This document shows, piece by piece, positions 22,868 to 31,998 of a stretch of DNA of 64,000 bases. Under the pieces are notes generated by a model. That model saw nothing but the letters and a program-made list of their open reading frames with translations, was not told the origin of the DNA and searched no databases. Source of the stretch: Modestobacter sp. VKM Ac-2977 (GTDB lineage: Bacteria; Actinomycetota; Actinomycetes; Mycobacteriales; Geodermatophilaceae); assembly GCF_026968045.1 (NCBI RefSeq), contig NZ_JAPVBQ010000002.1, positions 174,933 through 238,932 on the forward strand, given 5' to 3'. Numbering within the stretch: position 1 is the first letter of the stretch; each line of letters opens with the position of its first letter. A program made the translations under genes and the position numbers.

Positions 22868-23959
22868 ATGGCCCACGAGGTGAAGGGCGTCATCGCCCGC
22901 GGCAAGGGCGCACCGGTGACCGTCGAGACGATCGTGGTCCCCGATCCCGGCCCGGGTGAGGCCGTCGTCGACGTGCAGGCCTGCGGGGTCTGCGCCACCG
23001 ACCTGCACTACCGCGAGGGCAACATCAACGACGAGTTCCCGTTCCTGCTGGGGCACGAGGCGGCCGGCCTGGTCTCCGCGATCGGCGCCGGCGTCACCAA
23101 CGTGGCCGTCGGTGACTTCGTGGTCCTCAACTGGCGAGCCGTGTGCGGGCAGTGCCGGGCCTGCTCGAAGGGCAAACCGCAGTACTGCTTCGACACCCAC
23201 AACGCGGCGCAGCCGATGACGCTGGCCGACGGCACGGCACTGTCCCCGGCCCTGGGCATCGGCGCGTTCGCGGAGAAGACGCTGGTCCACTCCGGGCAGT
23301 GCACCAAGGTCGACCCGGCCGCTCCGGCCACCGCCGCCGGACTGCTGGGCTGCGGGGTGATGGCCGGCGCGGGGGCGGCGATGAACACCGGCGCCGTGCA
23401 GCGCGGCGAGTCGGTGGCCGTGTTCGGCTGCGGCGGTGTCGGCGACGCCGCCATCGCCGGGGCGAAGCTGGCCGGCGCGGGCACGATCATCGCCGTCGAC
23501 GTGGACGACCGGAAGCTGGGATGGGCCCGCACGTTCGGCGCCACCCACACCGTCAACTCGCGCGGGACGGACCCGGTCGAGGCGATCAGGGGCCTCACCG
23601 GCGGCTTCGGGGTGGACGTCGCGATCGACGCGGTCGGCCACCCGGAGGTGTTCCAGCAGGCCTTCTACGCGCGCGACCTGGCCGGGCGGGTGGTGATGGT
23701 CGGCGTCCCGTCCCCCGACATGACGATCGAGCTGCCGGCGATCGAGGTGTTCGGCCGCGGTGGGGCGATCACGTCCTCGTGGTACGGCGACTGCCTGCCC
23801 AGCCGCGACTTCCCGCTGCTGATCGACCTGTACCTCCAGGGCCGCTTCCCGCTGGACGAGTTCGTCAGCGAGGCCATCGGTCTGGACGACGTGGAGGAGG
23901 CCCTGGACAACCTCCGCCGGGGCGAGGTCCTGCGCTCGGTCGTGGTCCTGGACAAGTGA
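22868..23959 (+). CDS. S-(hydroxymethyl)mycothiol dehydrogenase (mycothiol-dependent formaldehyde dehydrogenase)
   Basis: 363 residues from ATG 22868 after a GGAGAAGGAG ribosome site. This is a zinc MDR enzyme: catalytic-zinc [13 protein letters not shown], structural-zinc [18 protein letters not shown] fold [23 protein letters not shown]. The segments [11 protein letters not shown] and [14 protein letters not shown] are characteristic of the MscR/AdhE2 group. It oxidises the mycothiol adduct of formaldehyde. It is divergent from glyA, so it is placed to remove formaldehyde from the Rieske demethylation and from sarcosine oxidation. Confidence 0.9.
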   Translation: MAHEVKGVIARGKGAPVTVETIVVPDPGPGEAVVDVQACGVCATDLHYREGNINDEFPFLLGHEAAGLVSAIGAGVTNVAVGDFVVLNWRAVCGQCRACSKGKPQYCFDTHNAAQPMTLADGTALSPALGIGAFAEKTLVHSGQCTKVDPAAPATAAGLLGCGVMAGAGAAMNTGAVQRGESVAVFGCGGVGDAAIAGAKLAGAGTIIAVDVDDRKLGWARTFGATHTVNSRGTDPVEAIRGLTGGFGVDVAIDAVGHPEVFQQAFYARDLAGRVVMVGVPSPDMTIELPAIEVFGRGGAITSSWYGDCLPSRDFPLLIDLYLQGRFPLDEFVSEAIGLDDVEEALDNLRRGEVLRSVVVLDK

Positions 23960-23965
23960 CGTGGC

Positions 23966-24000
23966 GCGGGGCCGGGAGGACGTCGTCCTCCCGGCCCCGC
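23966..24000. terminator. Bidirectional terminator hairpin
   Basis: A perfect 16-bp stem (23966-23981 with 23985-24000, loop GTC) lies between the convergent formaldehyde dehydrogenase and Rieske genes and can serve both strands. Confidence 0.8.
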
Positions 24001-24018
24001 TCTGCGGTCGGCGCCCGC

Positions 24019-25140
24019 TCAACCCGACAGGCGCTGCGTCAGCCACTCGTGGAAGGCGCCGATGTGGTGCTCGGAGGGCACGAGGACGCCGCCGTTGACG
24101 TAGGCCCGGGACGACATCGCCGGCTGGGTCCGCTCGCAGGCGGCGAAGTCCTGCTGGTTGACCCGGTGGAACAGCTCCACCGACCGCGACACGTCCCTGC
24201 CCGACTCGACCACGTCGCGGGTGTACAGCCAGTCGCACTGCACGATCGTCCGGTCGGCCGAGACCGGGAACATGCGGTGGAAGATGACGTGGTCCGGCGC
24301 CAGGTTGACGAAGACCGTCGGCCTCACCGTGATGGCGTAGTAGCGGCGGTCCTGGTCCTCGTCGACACCCGGGAGCCGGTCGAAGCCCTCGCTGCCGTCG
24401 ACGGTGAAGCCCTTGACGTCGTCCCCGAACTCGGCGCCGTGCCCGACGAAGAACTGTGCCGCGTACCCGTCGGCGAACTCGGGGAGCACCTCGGTGAGCT
24501 CCGGGTGGATGGTCGCGCAGTGGTAGCACTCCATGAAGTTCTCGATGATGAGCTTCCAGTTCGCCTGGACGTCGTAGGTGACGCGGCGCCCCACGGACAG
24601 CGAGTCGACGTCGTAGCTGTCGATCACCTCCACGCTCCCGAGGCGCTCGACGACGGCGCCCACGACCTCGTCCTCGAAGGAGGGGGGCTCCTTCGCCAGG
24701 CACACCCACGCGTAGCCCAGCCACTCGCGCAGCGCCACCGGGACCAGGCCGTACTCGACCCGGTCGATGTCGGGCATCTTGGTCAGGTTGGGGGCCGCGA
24801 TCAGCTTGCCCTCGAGGTCGTAGGTCCAGGCGTGGTACGGGCACTGGAAGGCCCGCTTCACCGTCCCCGAGTCCTCCGTGCAGATCTGCGCACCGCGGTG
24901 CCGGCAGATGTTGAGGAAGGCGCGCAGCTGCCCGTCCCGGCTGCGGACCACGAGGACGCTCTCCTTGCCCACCTGGACCTTCTCGAAGGAACCGGGCGTC
25001 GGCAGGTCGCTCGATCGCACGACGCAGAACCACATGTCCTCGAAGACGCGCGACTGCTCCAGCGCGAAGACGGTGGGGTCGGTGTAGTAGCGGCCCGGCA
25101 GCGTGGAGATGAGGCTCGCGGGCTGTTCGGTGATGGTCAT
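24019..25140 (-). CDS. Rieske oxygenase alpha subunit, likely glycine betaine demethylase (GbcA-like)
   Basis: 373 residues from ATG 25140 (GAGGTG upstream); a longer start at 25224 looks like leader sequence. The Rieske cluster ligands are Cys79/His81 (NICRHRGAQIC) and Cys100/His103 (CPYHAW). The mononuclear iron motif is NWKLIIENFMECYHCATIHP with His207 and His212. The ENFMECYHC form is shared with demethylases of quaternary amines such as GbcA and stachydrine demethylase. It probably makes dimethylglycine and formaldehyde from betaine. Carnitine or another betaine cannot be excluded. Confidence 0.85.
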   Translation of the reverse strand: MTITEQPASLISTLPGRYYTDPTVFALEQSRVFEDMWFCVVRSSDLPTPGSFEKVQVGKESVLVVRSRDGQLRAFLNICRHRGAQICTEDSGTVKRAFQCPYHAWTYDLEGKLIAAPNLTKMPDIDRVEYGLVPVALREWLGYAWVCLAKEPPSFEDEVVGAVVERLGSVEVIDSYDVDSLSVGRRVTYDVQANWKLIIENFMECYHCATIHPELTEVLPEFADGYAAQFFVGHGAEFGDDVKGFTVDGSEGFDRLPGVDEDQDRRYYAITVRPTVFVNLAPDHVIFHRMFPVSADRTIVQCDWLYTRDVVESGRDVSRSVELFHRVNQQDFAACERTQPAMSSRAYVNGGVLVPSEHHIGAFHEWLTQRLSG

Positions 25141-25271
25141 GCGGCACCTCGGATGGCGTCGGCGACCCGGAGGTACGCCGGAAGTCGGACAACACAGGGC
25201 CCTGCGACTGATCACGGACGTCACCCGCCAGCGAGCTCACGACGACCGGTGTGTCTCACATTACACATTCC

Positions 25272-25288
25272 GTCTCGCCAGCCGCAAC
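25272..25288. promoter_or_regulatory. Degenerate IclR-type site upstream of the Rieske oxygenase
   Basis: GTCTCGCCAGCCGCAAC matches GTYNCG-N5-CGCAAC, with an exact right half, 132 bases upstream of the oxygenase start. It is the weakest of the family in this window. The rest of 25141-25418 contains the leader of the oxygenase and the downstream end of iclR. Confidence 0.45.
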
Positions 25289-25418
25289 AAGTTGGGGAGT
25301 GCGGGCAGCACTCGAGAAGCCCCGCTCGCACGCCAGATGCCGCCTCGAGAGCGGAGGACGAGGCGGTGGCGAGATCAGGACGGCGGGTCGACCCCCGTCG
25401 CCGGGAGGGCCGGCTGGG

Positions 25419-26219
25419 TCAGCGCGGCTGACCGAAGAAGCCCAGCCTCCGGCTCAGCTCGTCGGCGCCCGCCATCACCCGCCGGGCGAGCCGGGGGTGG
25501 TCCTCCTGGTCCATGCGGAAGGCCGGTCCCGAGACACTGAGGGCCGCGACGATGTCCCCGTCGGCGCCCCGGACGGGCGCGGCGACGGCGTTGAGCCCCA
25601 CCTCGAACTCCTCGACGGTGCAGCCCCATCCCTGCTCGACGATCTGGTCCAGGTTCTGGCGGAGCGCCTCGGGATCGGTGAGCGTGGCCGGGGTGAAGCT
25701 CTGCATCCCCCGGGAGAGCAGGTCCTTGCGGACGGCGTCGGGAGCGTGGGCCAGGAGCACCTTGCCGCTCGACGTGGCATGCAGCGGAGTGCCCTGCCCC
25801 ACCCAGTTGTGCGTGCTCAGCGCCGCCGGCCCGCGGGCCTGGGTCACGTTCACCGCACGATCGCCGTCCAGGATGGCGATGTTGACCGTCTCCTCGAGGT
25901 CGGCGGCGAGCGCCTCGCAGATCGGCCGCCCCTCCCGGGCGATGTCCAGCTGCGCGACGGCCGCGCCGGCCAGCCGCACGACCCCGAAGCCCAACCGGTA
26001 CTTGCCCCGATCGGCCAGCTGCTCGACGAAGCCCCGGCTCTCCAGCGTCGCCACCAGCCGGAAGGCCGTGGACTTGTGCACCCCGAGCTCGGCGGCCACC
26101 TCCGTGACCCCAGCCTCACCCTCGGCCGCGAGGATCTCGAGGACGCTCAGCGCCCGGTCGACGGACTGGACACCGGCGATCGGGCCGCGATCTTCGCTCT
26201 CGCTCTGCGGCTCACTCAT
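25419..26219 (-). CDS. IclR family regulator, likely controller of betaine demethylation
   Basis: 266 residues from ATG 26219. The winged HTH is at about 15-75 (VQSVDRALSVLEILA, VTEVAAELGVHKSTAFRLVATL, YRLG). The C-terminal effector domain has LHATSSGKVLLAH and GCTVEEFEVGLNAVAAPVR, both typical of IclR. It is divergent from the Rieske ferredoxin gene over two palindromes. Matching sites occur at the oxygenase and transporter genes, so it is likely the local regulator sensing betaine or a product. Confidence 0.93.
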   Translation of the reverse strand: MSEPQSESEDRGPIAGVQSVDRALSVLEILAAEGEAGVTEVAAELGVHKSTAFRLVATLESRGFVEQLADRGKYRLGFGVVRLAGAAVAQLDIAREGRPICEALAADLEETVNIAILDGDRAVNVTQARGPAALSTHNWVGQGTPLHATSSGKVLLAHAPDAVRKDLLSRGMQSFTPATLTDPEALRQNLDQIVEQGWGCTVEEFEVGLNAVAAPVRGADGDIVAALSVSGPAFRMDQEDHPRLARRVMAGADELSRRLGFFGQPR

Positions 26220-26295
26220 GGAGCCAGCCTAGGTGGATCACGTCGGAGCACCCTTCTCCTCCTCTTGACGATGGGGTGAAGCCCGACCATGCTGT

Positions 26296-26310
26296 TGCGC
26301 TATCAGCGCA
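26296..26310. promoter_or_regulatory. Palindrome 1 in the iclR-ferredoxin gap
   Basis: TGCGCT-ATC-AGCGCA is a perfect 6-3-6 inverted repeat. Read as GTTGCG-N7-CGCAGC, it is a spacing variant of the neighbouring 17-mer. It is probably a second IclR contact site. Confidence 0.55.
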
Positions 26311-26312
26311 GC

Positions 26313-26329
26313 GTTGCGGTCTCCGCAAC
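26313..26329. promoter_or_regulatory. Palindrome 2, best IclR operator
   Basis: GTTGCGGTCTCCGCAAC is a perfect 7-3-7 inverted repeat, 19 bases before the ferredoxin start and 93 bases before the iclR start. The same GTYGCG-N5-CGCAAC pattern recurs upstream of the BCCT gene. This position also argues that translation starts at 26349 and not at an in-frame codon at 26289. Confidence 0.7.
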
Positions 26330-26348
26330 ATATTCGCCTGGAGCGCCC

Positions 26349-26669
26349 ATGATCCCGGTCTGCCCCACGACAGCATTGCCACCCGGCGAGGCGATCCGCG
26401 TGGAGGCCACTGAGCCCATCGCGGTCTTCAACGTCGACGGCGACTTCTACGCGATCGACGACACCTGCACGCACCAGGACGCCTCGCTGGCCGACGGCTG
26501 GTTGGACGGCTGTGCGGTGGAGTGCCCCCTGCACGCCTCGTGCTTCGACCTGCGCACCGGGAAGGTGTCCGGCCCGCCGGCGAAGACCCCGGTCCGCACG
26601 CACAAGGTCGTGGTGCAGGGCGGCACCGTCTACGTGCAGCCGGGGACCGCCGCGGACGGTGCCGCATGA
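26349..26669 (+). CDS. Rieske-type ferredoxin
   Basis: 106 residues from ATG 26349. The [2Fe-2S] ligands are Cys40/His42 (CTHQDASL) and Cys59/His62 (CPLHASCF), with the ferredoxin-type ending DLRTGKVSGPPAKTPV. It is a soluble electron carrier between the reductase encoded next (ATGA overlap) and the Rieske oxygenase on the other side of iclR. A start at 26289 would place the operators inside the gene. Confidence 0.92.
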   Translation: MIPVCPTTALPPGEAIRVEATEPIAVFNVDGDFYAIDDTCTHQDASLADGWLDGCAVECPLHASCFDLRTGKVSGPPAKTPVRTHKVVVQGGTVYVQPGTAADGAA

Positions 26670-27838
26670 GCCGTACGGTCGCCGTGGTCGGAGCCTCCCT
26701 GGCCGGCCTCTCGGCGGCCCGCGCGCTCCGCGAGCAGTGCTACGACGGCCGCATCGTGGTCATCGGTGACGAGGCGCACGCCCCCTACGACCGCCCACCG
26801 CTGTCCAAGGAGTTCCTGGCGCGGAGGGCGTCGCTCGACGACATCGCACTGGGCGCGCCGGACGACGCGGACCTCGGCCTCGAGTGGCGACTGGGCACGA
26901 CTGCGGTCGGGCTCGACCGCCTGAGCCACTCGGTGCTGCTGGCCGACGGGAGCGAGGTGCGGGCCGACGGCGTCGTCCTCGCCACCGGAGCCCGCGCCCG
27001 ACGCCTGTCCGGCAGCGAGGGACTGGGCGGGGTGCACGTGCTGCGCTCGCTGGACGACGCGGTCGCCCTGCGCGAGGACCTGGCCGCGGCCGGGCGTCTC
27101 GTGGTGATCGGCGCGGGGTTCATCGGCGCCGAGGTCGCCTCCACCGCCCGCACGCTGGGGCTGGAGGTCACCGTCATCGAGAGCCAGCCCGTCCCGCTCG
27201 CCGGCCCGCTGGGCGCCGACATGGGTGCGGTGTGCGCCCAGCTGCACGCCGACCACGGCACCCGCCTGCTGGTCGGCACCGGTGTCGCCGGGCTGGTCGG
27301 CACCGGCAGGGTCGAGGCCGTCGAACTGACCGACGGCACCCGCCTGCCCGCCGACGTGGTGGTCGTGGGGATCGGCGCCATCCCGAACATCGAGTGGCTC
27401 GCCGACTCCGGCGTGGCCCTCGGCAACGGCGTCCTCACCGACGCGCGCTGCGCCACCAACGTCCCGGGTGTGGTCGCCGTCGGCGACTGCGCTGCGGCCT
27501 GGTCGGCCACCCGGGAGCGGCACGTCCGCATCGAGCACTGGACCCACGCCCTCGAACAACCGGCCACCGCGGTCGCCACCCTGCTGGGCACCGACAGGCC
27601 GACGCCGACGCCCGTGCCCTACTTCTGGTCCGACCAGTACGGAGCACGCATCCAGTTCGCGGGGTCACGCCGCGAGGACGACGTGGTCCGCGTGCTGGAG
27701 GGCAGTTGTGCCGACCGCAGCTTCCTGGCGGTCTACGAGCGCCACGGGCACCCCGTCGCCGTCCTCGGGATGAACCAGCCTCGCCTGTTCACCCGGTGGC
27801 GCCGACAGCTGCGTGCCGCCGTCCTCACGCACTCCTGA
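26666..27838 (+). CDS. NAD(P)H:ferredoxin reductase (FAD, BphA4-like)
   Basis: 390 residues from ATG 26666, overlapping the ferredoxin stop. The FAD fold has VAVVGASLAGLSAARALRE, the DRPPLSKEFL segment and VVLATGARARRL. The NADH fold has LVVIGAGFIGAEVASTARTLG, followed by VVAVGDCAA. The C-terminal dimer domain contains YFWSDQYGARIQFAG. This is the oxygenase-coupled reductase class, so with the ferredoxin it forms a three-component Rieske system. Pseudomonas GbcB uses a different, fused reductase. Confidence 0.93.
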   Translation: MSRTVAVVGASLAGLSAARALREQCYDGRIVVIGDEAHAPYDRPPLSKEFLARRASLDDIALGAPDDADLGLEWRLGTTAVGLDRLSHSVLLADGSEVRADGVVLATGARARRLSGSEGLGGVHVLRSLDDAVALREDLAAAGRLVVIGAGFIGAEVASTARTLGLEVTVIESQPVPLAGPLGADMGAVCAQLHADHGTRLLVGTGVAGLVGTGRVEAVELTDGTRLPADVVVVGIGAIPNIEWLADSGVALGNGVLTDARCATNVPGVVAVGDCAAAWSATRERHVRIEHWTHALEQPATAVATLLGTDRPTPTPVPYFWSDQYGARIQFAGSRREDDVVRVLEGSCADRSFLAVYERHGHPVAVLGMNQPRLFTRWRRQLRAAVLTHS

Positions 27839-28071
27839 CCCCGGCCGGTCCGTCGACAGCGCCGCCCGGCCCCGACGCCGCGGCGGCCGACTCCGGGAGC
27901 AGCCGGCGGGATACGCCCGTCGGGTCGAGCCGCTGCGCGATGTCCTCGCGAGGACCCTCACCGGTTCGTCACCGCACCGACACGTTGGGTCGACGCGCAC
28001 AGCTTTTGTGCTCCAGGTCACTTTCTCCTCTTGTTCCAGGGTGAGCCGTCTGGTTCCCTCATGCGCACCTG

Positions 28072-28088
28072 GTCGCGTACTACGCAAC
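28072..28088. promoter_or_regulatory. IclR-type palindrome at the BCCT transporter gene
   Basis: GTCGCGTACTACGCAAC is a 7-3-7 inverted repeat with one mismatch and the same GTYGCG-N5-CGCAAC form as 26313-26329. It lies 14 bases upstream of the transporter ATG. The remaining gap 27839-28071 shows no gene. Confidence 0.65.
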
Positions 28089-28102
28089 AGTAGGAGAGAG
28101 CC

Positions 28103-29836
28103 ATGGAACACCCGGGTCCCGAGCCGGTCTCACCCTCCAGCTCCCCGAGTGCCGGGCCGACGGGTGGCCCTCCCGCTGGCGCTGCGTCGACCGCTGCCCG
28201 GGAGGCCACGCCCCCGCCGCGGACCGACCGGGTCGTCTTCGGCGTCTCCCTGGCGCTGGTGGTGGCGTTCGCACTCTGGGGAGTGCTCGCCAGCGACAGC
28301 CTCTCGAACGCGGTGAGCGCCGCGTTCGGCACGGTCATCACCAACGCCGGCTGGGTCTTCGTCGTGACCAGCTCGGGGTTCGTCGCACTCGCCGGCTTCC
28401 TGGCGCTGTCCCGCTACGGACGCATCCGGCTGGGGAAGGACGACGAGCGTCCGGAGTTCAGCACGGGCTCGTGGATCTCCATGCTCTTCGCGGCCGGCAT
28501 GGGCATCGGCCTCCTCTTCTGGGGCGTCGCCGAGCCGCTCTCCCACCTCGCCACCGCCCCGCTCGGCCTCGAGGAGGGCGGGACCCCGGAGGCTGCCCGC
28601 CTGGGGCTGCAGTACACGATCTTCCACTGGGGCCTGCACCCCTGGGCGATGTACGCCGTCATGGCGATGGCCCTCGCCTACGGCGTCTTCCGCAAGGGCC
28701 GGCCGAGCCTGGTCAGCTCCGCGGTCGTCCCGCTGGTGAGCGAGAAGCGCACGGGCATCCGCCGGGCCGTCGACATCCTCGCCATCTTCACCACGGTGTT
28801 CGGCGCGGCCACCTCGCTCGGTCTCGGTGCACTGCAGGTCAACAGCGGTCTGGCCGCCAACTACGGGGTCCCGCGCAACAACGGCGTGGCCGTGGCCATC
28901 ATCGCCGGCCTGGCGCTGCTCTACGTCCTGTCCGCGGTCAGCGGCGTGCACAAGGGCATCAAGCTGATCAGCAACACCAACGTGGTGCTGGCCGCCCTGC
29001 TCGTGGCCTTCATCTTCGTGCTGGGCCCGACCACGCACGTCTTCAACACCATCACCGACGCCACCGGGGACTACCTGACCGCCCTCCCCGCCATGAGCCT
29101 GGCCTCGGGGGCCTGGGGCGGCCAGGAGTGGCTCGCCGGGTGGACGTTGTTCTACTGGGCGTGGTGGATGTCCTGGACGCCGTTCGTGGGGACGTTCATC
29201 GCGCGCATCTCCCGCGGCCGCACGATCCGGCAGTTCGTCATGTTCGTGATGATCATCCCGACCATGGTCAGCATCGTGTGGTTCGGCGTGCTGGGCGGCA
29301 CCGCCACCCACCTCGAGCTCACCGACCAGGCCGAGCTCAGCCAGGCCCTGCTCGACGACGGCACCGAGGGCGCACTGTTCGCCCTGCTCGGGGAGTTCCC
29401 GGTGGTCACGCTCACCGTGCTGCTGGTGATGGTGCTCATCACGCTGTTCTTCGTCAGCAGCGCCGACTCCGCCTCCATGGTCCTCGGCATGCTCTCCCAG
29501 CGGGGCACGACCTCGCCCGCCCGCGCGGTGGTCATCCTCTGGGGCATGTGCATCGCGGCCGTCGCCGCAGCGCTCACCCTCGCCGGGGGGCTCGAAGTCA
29601 TCCAGTCGGCCACCATCCTGGTGGCCACGCCCTTCGTGGTCGTGCTCATCGCCATCTGCGTCAACCTGGTCCGCGAGCTCCGCCAGGAGCCCTACACCTC
29701 GACGCTGGACCCGCAGGTCCGGCGAGCCGTCGTCGCCCACCTGCACGACATGCCGCACGCGAACGGACCAGGGCCCACCTCACCCGGGGTCCCGGTGGTC
29801 GCCGACCCCGACCGTGAGCCGGCCGGTCAGCAGTAG
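28103..29836 (+). CDS. BCCT family betaine/choline/carnitine transporter
   Basis: 577 residues from ATG 28103. A disordered Pro/Ser-rich N-terminus (1-40) is followed by twelve membrane segments. Family signatures are MGIGLLFWGVAEPLSHL, the FHWGLHPWAMYAV helix and WAWWMSWTPFVGTFIARISRGRTIR. The Trp-rich segment forms the quaternary-ammonium cage in BetP/CaiT. It is predicted to import glycine betaine with sodium for the catabolic genes here. A short C-terminal tail lacks a BetP-like basic osmosensor, which fits a nutritional role. Confidence 0.93.
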   Translation: MEHPGPEPVSPSSSPSAGPTGGPPAGAASTAAREATPPPRTDRVVFGVSLALVVAFALWGVLASDSLSNAVSAAFGTVITNAGWVFVVTSSGFVALAGFLALSRYGRIRLGKDDERPEFSTGSWISMLFAAGMGIGLLFWGVAEPLSHLATAPLGLEEGGTPEAARLGLQYTIFHWGLHPWAMYAVMAMALAYGVFRKGRPSLVSSAVVPLVSEKRTGIRRAVDILAIFTTVFGAATSLGLGALQVNSGLAANYGVPRNNGVAVAIIAGLALLYVLSAVSGVHKGIKLISNTNVVLAALLVAFIFVLGPTTHVFNTITDATGDYLTALPAMSLASGAWGGQEWLAGWTLFYWAWWMSWTPFVGTFIARISRGRTIRQFVMFVMIIPTMVSIVWFGVLGGTATHLELTDQAELSQALLDDGTEGALFALLGEFPVVTLTVLLVMVLITLFFVSSADSASMVLGMLSQRGTTSPARAVVILWGMCIAAVAAALTLAGGLEVIQSATILVATPFVVVLIAICVNLVRELRQEPYTSTLDPQVRRAVVAHLHDMPHANGPGPTSPGVPVVADPDREPAGQQ

Positions 29837-29847
29837 GGCAGACCGCT

Positions 29848-29880
29848 CTCGGGGCGTCCGGGTGCACCGGACGCCCCGAG
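29848..29880. terminator. Terminator hairpin after the BCCT gene
   Basis: CTCGGGGCGTCCGG (29848-29861) pairs perfectly with 29867-29880 around GTGCA, 12 bases past the stop codon. Confidence 0.8.
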
Positions 29881-29904
29881 TGCTGCGCCGGCACGCCCGT
29901 CGGC

Positions 29905-29931
29905 CGTACCGACCGGAGGCCGGTCGGTACG
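29905..29931. terminator. Terminator hairpin after the DUF2252 gene
   Basis: CGTACCGACCGG (29905-29916) pairs perfectly with 29920-29931 around AGG, six bases past the stop of the convergent minus-strand gene. Confidence 0.7.
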
Positions 29932-29937
29932 CGGTCG

Positions 29938-31359
29938 TCAGGCTCCCGGCTCGGCGGGCAGCGCACCGCGGGCGACGGCCTGCACGAGCGTGTGGTGGTC
30001 GCGCTCCGTCTGGTCGGCGTAGGCGCGGGCGAACCGGCACAGCGCCACGTCGACGTTGTCGGACTTGCCCAGGTAGCCGGCGATCATCGAGGCGCCGCTG
30101 GTCCGTGCGTGCCCCTTGGCCAGCAGCCGGCCGCACACCCCCGCGTAGTCGCTCAGCGCAGCGGCATCGAGGGAGTCGACCGCGATGGTGCCCTTCATGT
30201 TCCTGAACTGGCGGGCGTAGTACTGCCGGGACCCGATCGTGGCCCAGCCCAGCAGCGGGTCACTGACCGTCTGCAGCGCCTGCTGGTACTCCACGACCCG
30301 CTGCCCCTGGTGGGCGTGCCAGGCCGCCTCGCCGTGGACGTGCTGGGCCACGACCGACCGGCGGGCCTGCTTCAGCTGCAGGAACACCACGTCGTCGGGG
30401 CTGCTGCCCTCGCACAGGGCCACGTAGGCACGCAGCCCCACGCTCCCCACCCCGACCACCTTGTGGGCGACGTCCACGACCGTGTAACCGCTGAGGACCC
30501 GTCGCCAGTGGGACGGCAGCGTGTCGACGTAGCCGTCCAGTCCATCGACCACCTCGGCGGCCTCGTCCCGGTCGAGCCGGGTGATCAACGGCGGCTCCTC
30601 GATGATCCGCCGGCCGTCCTCCCGCTCCTCGGTGAACCGGGGCAGCGCCCGGTCGCTCACCCGCTTGCGGGCCCGCCGCGAAGCGCGCTCGATCTCCTTC
30701 CGCAGCGACCGGTCCTCCACCGTGGTGTGCAGCCGCGTGACGTCCAACCGCTCGAACGACCGTGCCAGCAGCGGTTCCCCGGCCAGCCAGCGCACGTGCT
30801 CCCGGTAGCGGCGCCCCATGGACGCGACAGCGTCCGCGCACTGGTCCTCGGTGGCCGAGTTCTGCCGCCCGGCGACCCAGACGCTCGCGGCCAGCCGGCG
30901 GAGGTCCCACTCCCATGCCCCCGGATGCGCCTCGTCGAAGTCGTTGAGGTCGATGACCAGGTCGCGCTCCGGAGAGGCGTAGAAGCCGAAGTTGCCCAGG
31001 TGCGCATCCCCGCAGATCACCGGCCGGATCCCGGTGTCCGGGAGACCGGCGAGATCGGCGGTCATCACCCCCGCGGTGCCCCGGAGGAAGCCGTAGGGCG
31101 AGGCGGCCATCCGGGCCACCCGCACCGGGACGAGGCGCTCCACGCGCCCGACGTGGGACTCCCGGACCTGGTCGACCACGTCGGGCCGATCGACCGGAGC
31201 ACTCCACCGCCCGAGCTCGGACCGGGGCACCTGCTTGCGCAGCGACCGCCCGAGGGCGTACCGCTCCGCGCGAGGTGTCGCGGGTCGCCGCAGCGAGCCG
31301 TAGCCCTCGCCGTCAGCTGCCGTGAGCACGACGTGCCCACCCTGTCGCACACCGGCCAC
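29938..31359 (-). CDS. DUF2252 family protein
   Basis: 473 residues from GTG 31359, with GGGGAG upstream. The motif VICGDAHLGNFGFYASPERDL followed by VIDLNDFDEA is the conserved core of DUF2252, distantly related to aminoglycoside-phosphotransferase/kinase-like folds (His/Asn of the GDAHLGNFG loop, Asp of DFDEA). RQYYARQFRNMKG near the end is also conserved. Its role is unknown. No partner gene is evident, and it is transcribed alone. Confidence 0.9.
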   Translation of the reverse strand: MAGVRQGGHVVLTAADGEGYGSLRRPATPRAERYALGRSLRKQVPRSELGRWSAPVDRPDVVDQVRESHVGRVERLVPVRVARMAASPYGFLRGTAGVMTADLAGLPDTGIRPVICGDAHLGNFGFYASPERDLVIDLNDFDEAHPGAWEWDLRRLAASVWVAGRQNSATEDQCADAVASMGRRYREHVRWLAGEPLLARSFERLDVTRLHTTVEDRSLRKEIERASRRARKRVSDRALPRFTEEREDGRRIIEEPPLITRLDRDEAAEVVDGLDGYVDTLPSHWRRVLSGYTVVDVAHKVVGVGSVGLRAYVALCEGSSPDDVVFLQLKQARRSVVAQHVHGEAAWHAHQGQRVVEYQQALQTVSDPLLGWATIGSRQYYARQFRNMKGTIAVDSLDAAALSDYAGVCGRLLAKGHARTSGASMIAGYLGKSDNVDVALCRFARAYADQTERDHHTLVQAVARGALPAEPGA

Positions 31360-31466
31360 GGGACTCCCCAGACAGTCGACGGACGGTTCTCGGCCCTCGG
31401 TGCATCCTCCTCTCCCAGCCGCTCGACCGTCAGAGGACGCGGGGACCGCTGGCAGCCGCGAGGTGA

Positions 31467-31988
31467 TCAGGTGCGGACCTGGTCGGCGTCGGTCGCCGTG
31501 AGGTAGGTCTGGAGGGTCACGTCGTCGAGGTGCAGGAGCTCCGGGGCAGGCCTGCGGTCGGCGCGGCGTGGGGGCAGGGACACCGGCACCAGGGTGATGG
31601 TCCGCAACGCGTCACCGGCGGCGAGCAGGCGCTGCAGCGCATCGGTGATGGTGACGTAGGTGTCGAAGGACGTCAGCGGGGGCGCGAGGCGGAGGTCCTC
31701 ACCAGGTGCCGGAGCGTCGCAGTGCCCGTCGCCGCCGTAGCACCCGCCGTGGCCGAAGACGGTGTAGCGGCCGGCGTAGCCCCGCTCGGCCGTACGCGGC
31801 GTGGTGGCGGTGGCGTCGGGGTCGTTGAGGAAGAGCCGGACCTCGTAGGACGTGCTCGAGTGGTCGACGCCGGTGACGACCAGGTCGGCGCGGCTGAAGG
31901 GCGCCGGTGGGACGTCCCCGGGGAAGACGAGGTCGATGACGCGGGTCTGGTCGTCCCGTCCGGAGCGTGCCGTGTCGAGCGTCGCCAT
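31467..31988 (-). CDS. Tyrosinase-associated C-terminal-domain-like protein
   Basis: 173 residues from ATG 31988, preceded by GAGGAGG and only 10 bases after the tyrosinase stop. It is predicted to be mostly beta strand. VTGVDHSSTSYEVRLFLND and YTVFGHGGCYGGDGHCD recall the polyphenol oxidase C-terminal domain that caps the copper site and keeps the enzyme inactive. Encoded separately, it could act as a shielding or maturation partner. This function is inferred from similarity and context. Confidence 0.7.
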   Translation of the reverse strand: MATLDTARSGRDDQTRVIDLVFPGDVPPAPFSRADLVVTGVDHSSTSYEVRLFLNDPDATATTPRTAERGYAGRYTVFGHGGCYGGDGHCDAPAPGEDLRLAPPLTSFDTYVTITDALQRLLAAGDALRTITLVPVSLPPRRADRRPAPELLHLDDVTLQTYLTATDADQVRT

Positions 31989-31998
31989 CGCGGCCTCC

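Noticed and set aside
26289-26348. Earlier start for the Rieske ferredoxin.
   Set aside because: It would put both IclR palindromes inside the gene and adds residues not found in the family.
29905-29931. TACCGACCGG palindrome as a possible TetR operator.
   Set aside because: It lies between two convergent stop codons with a 3-base loop, so a terminator explains it better.
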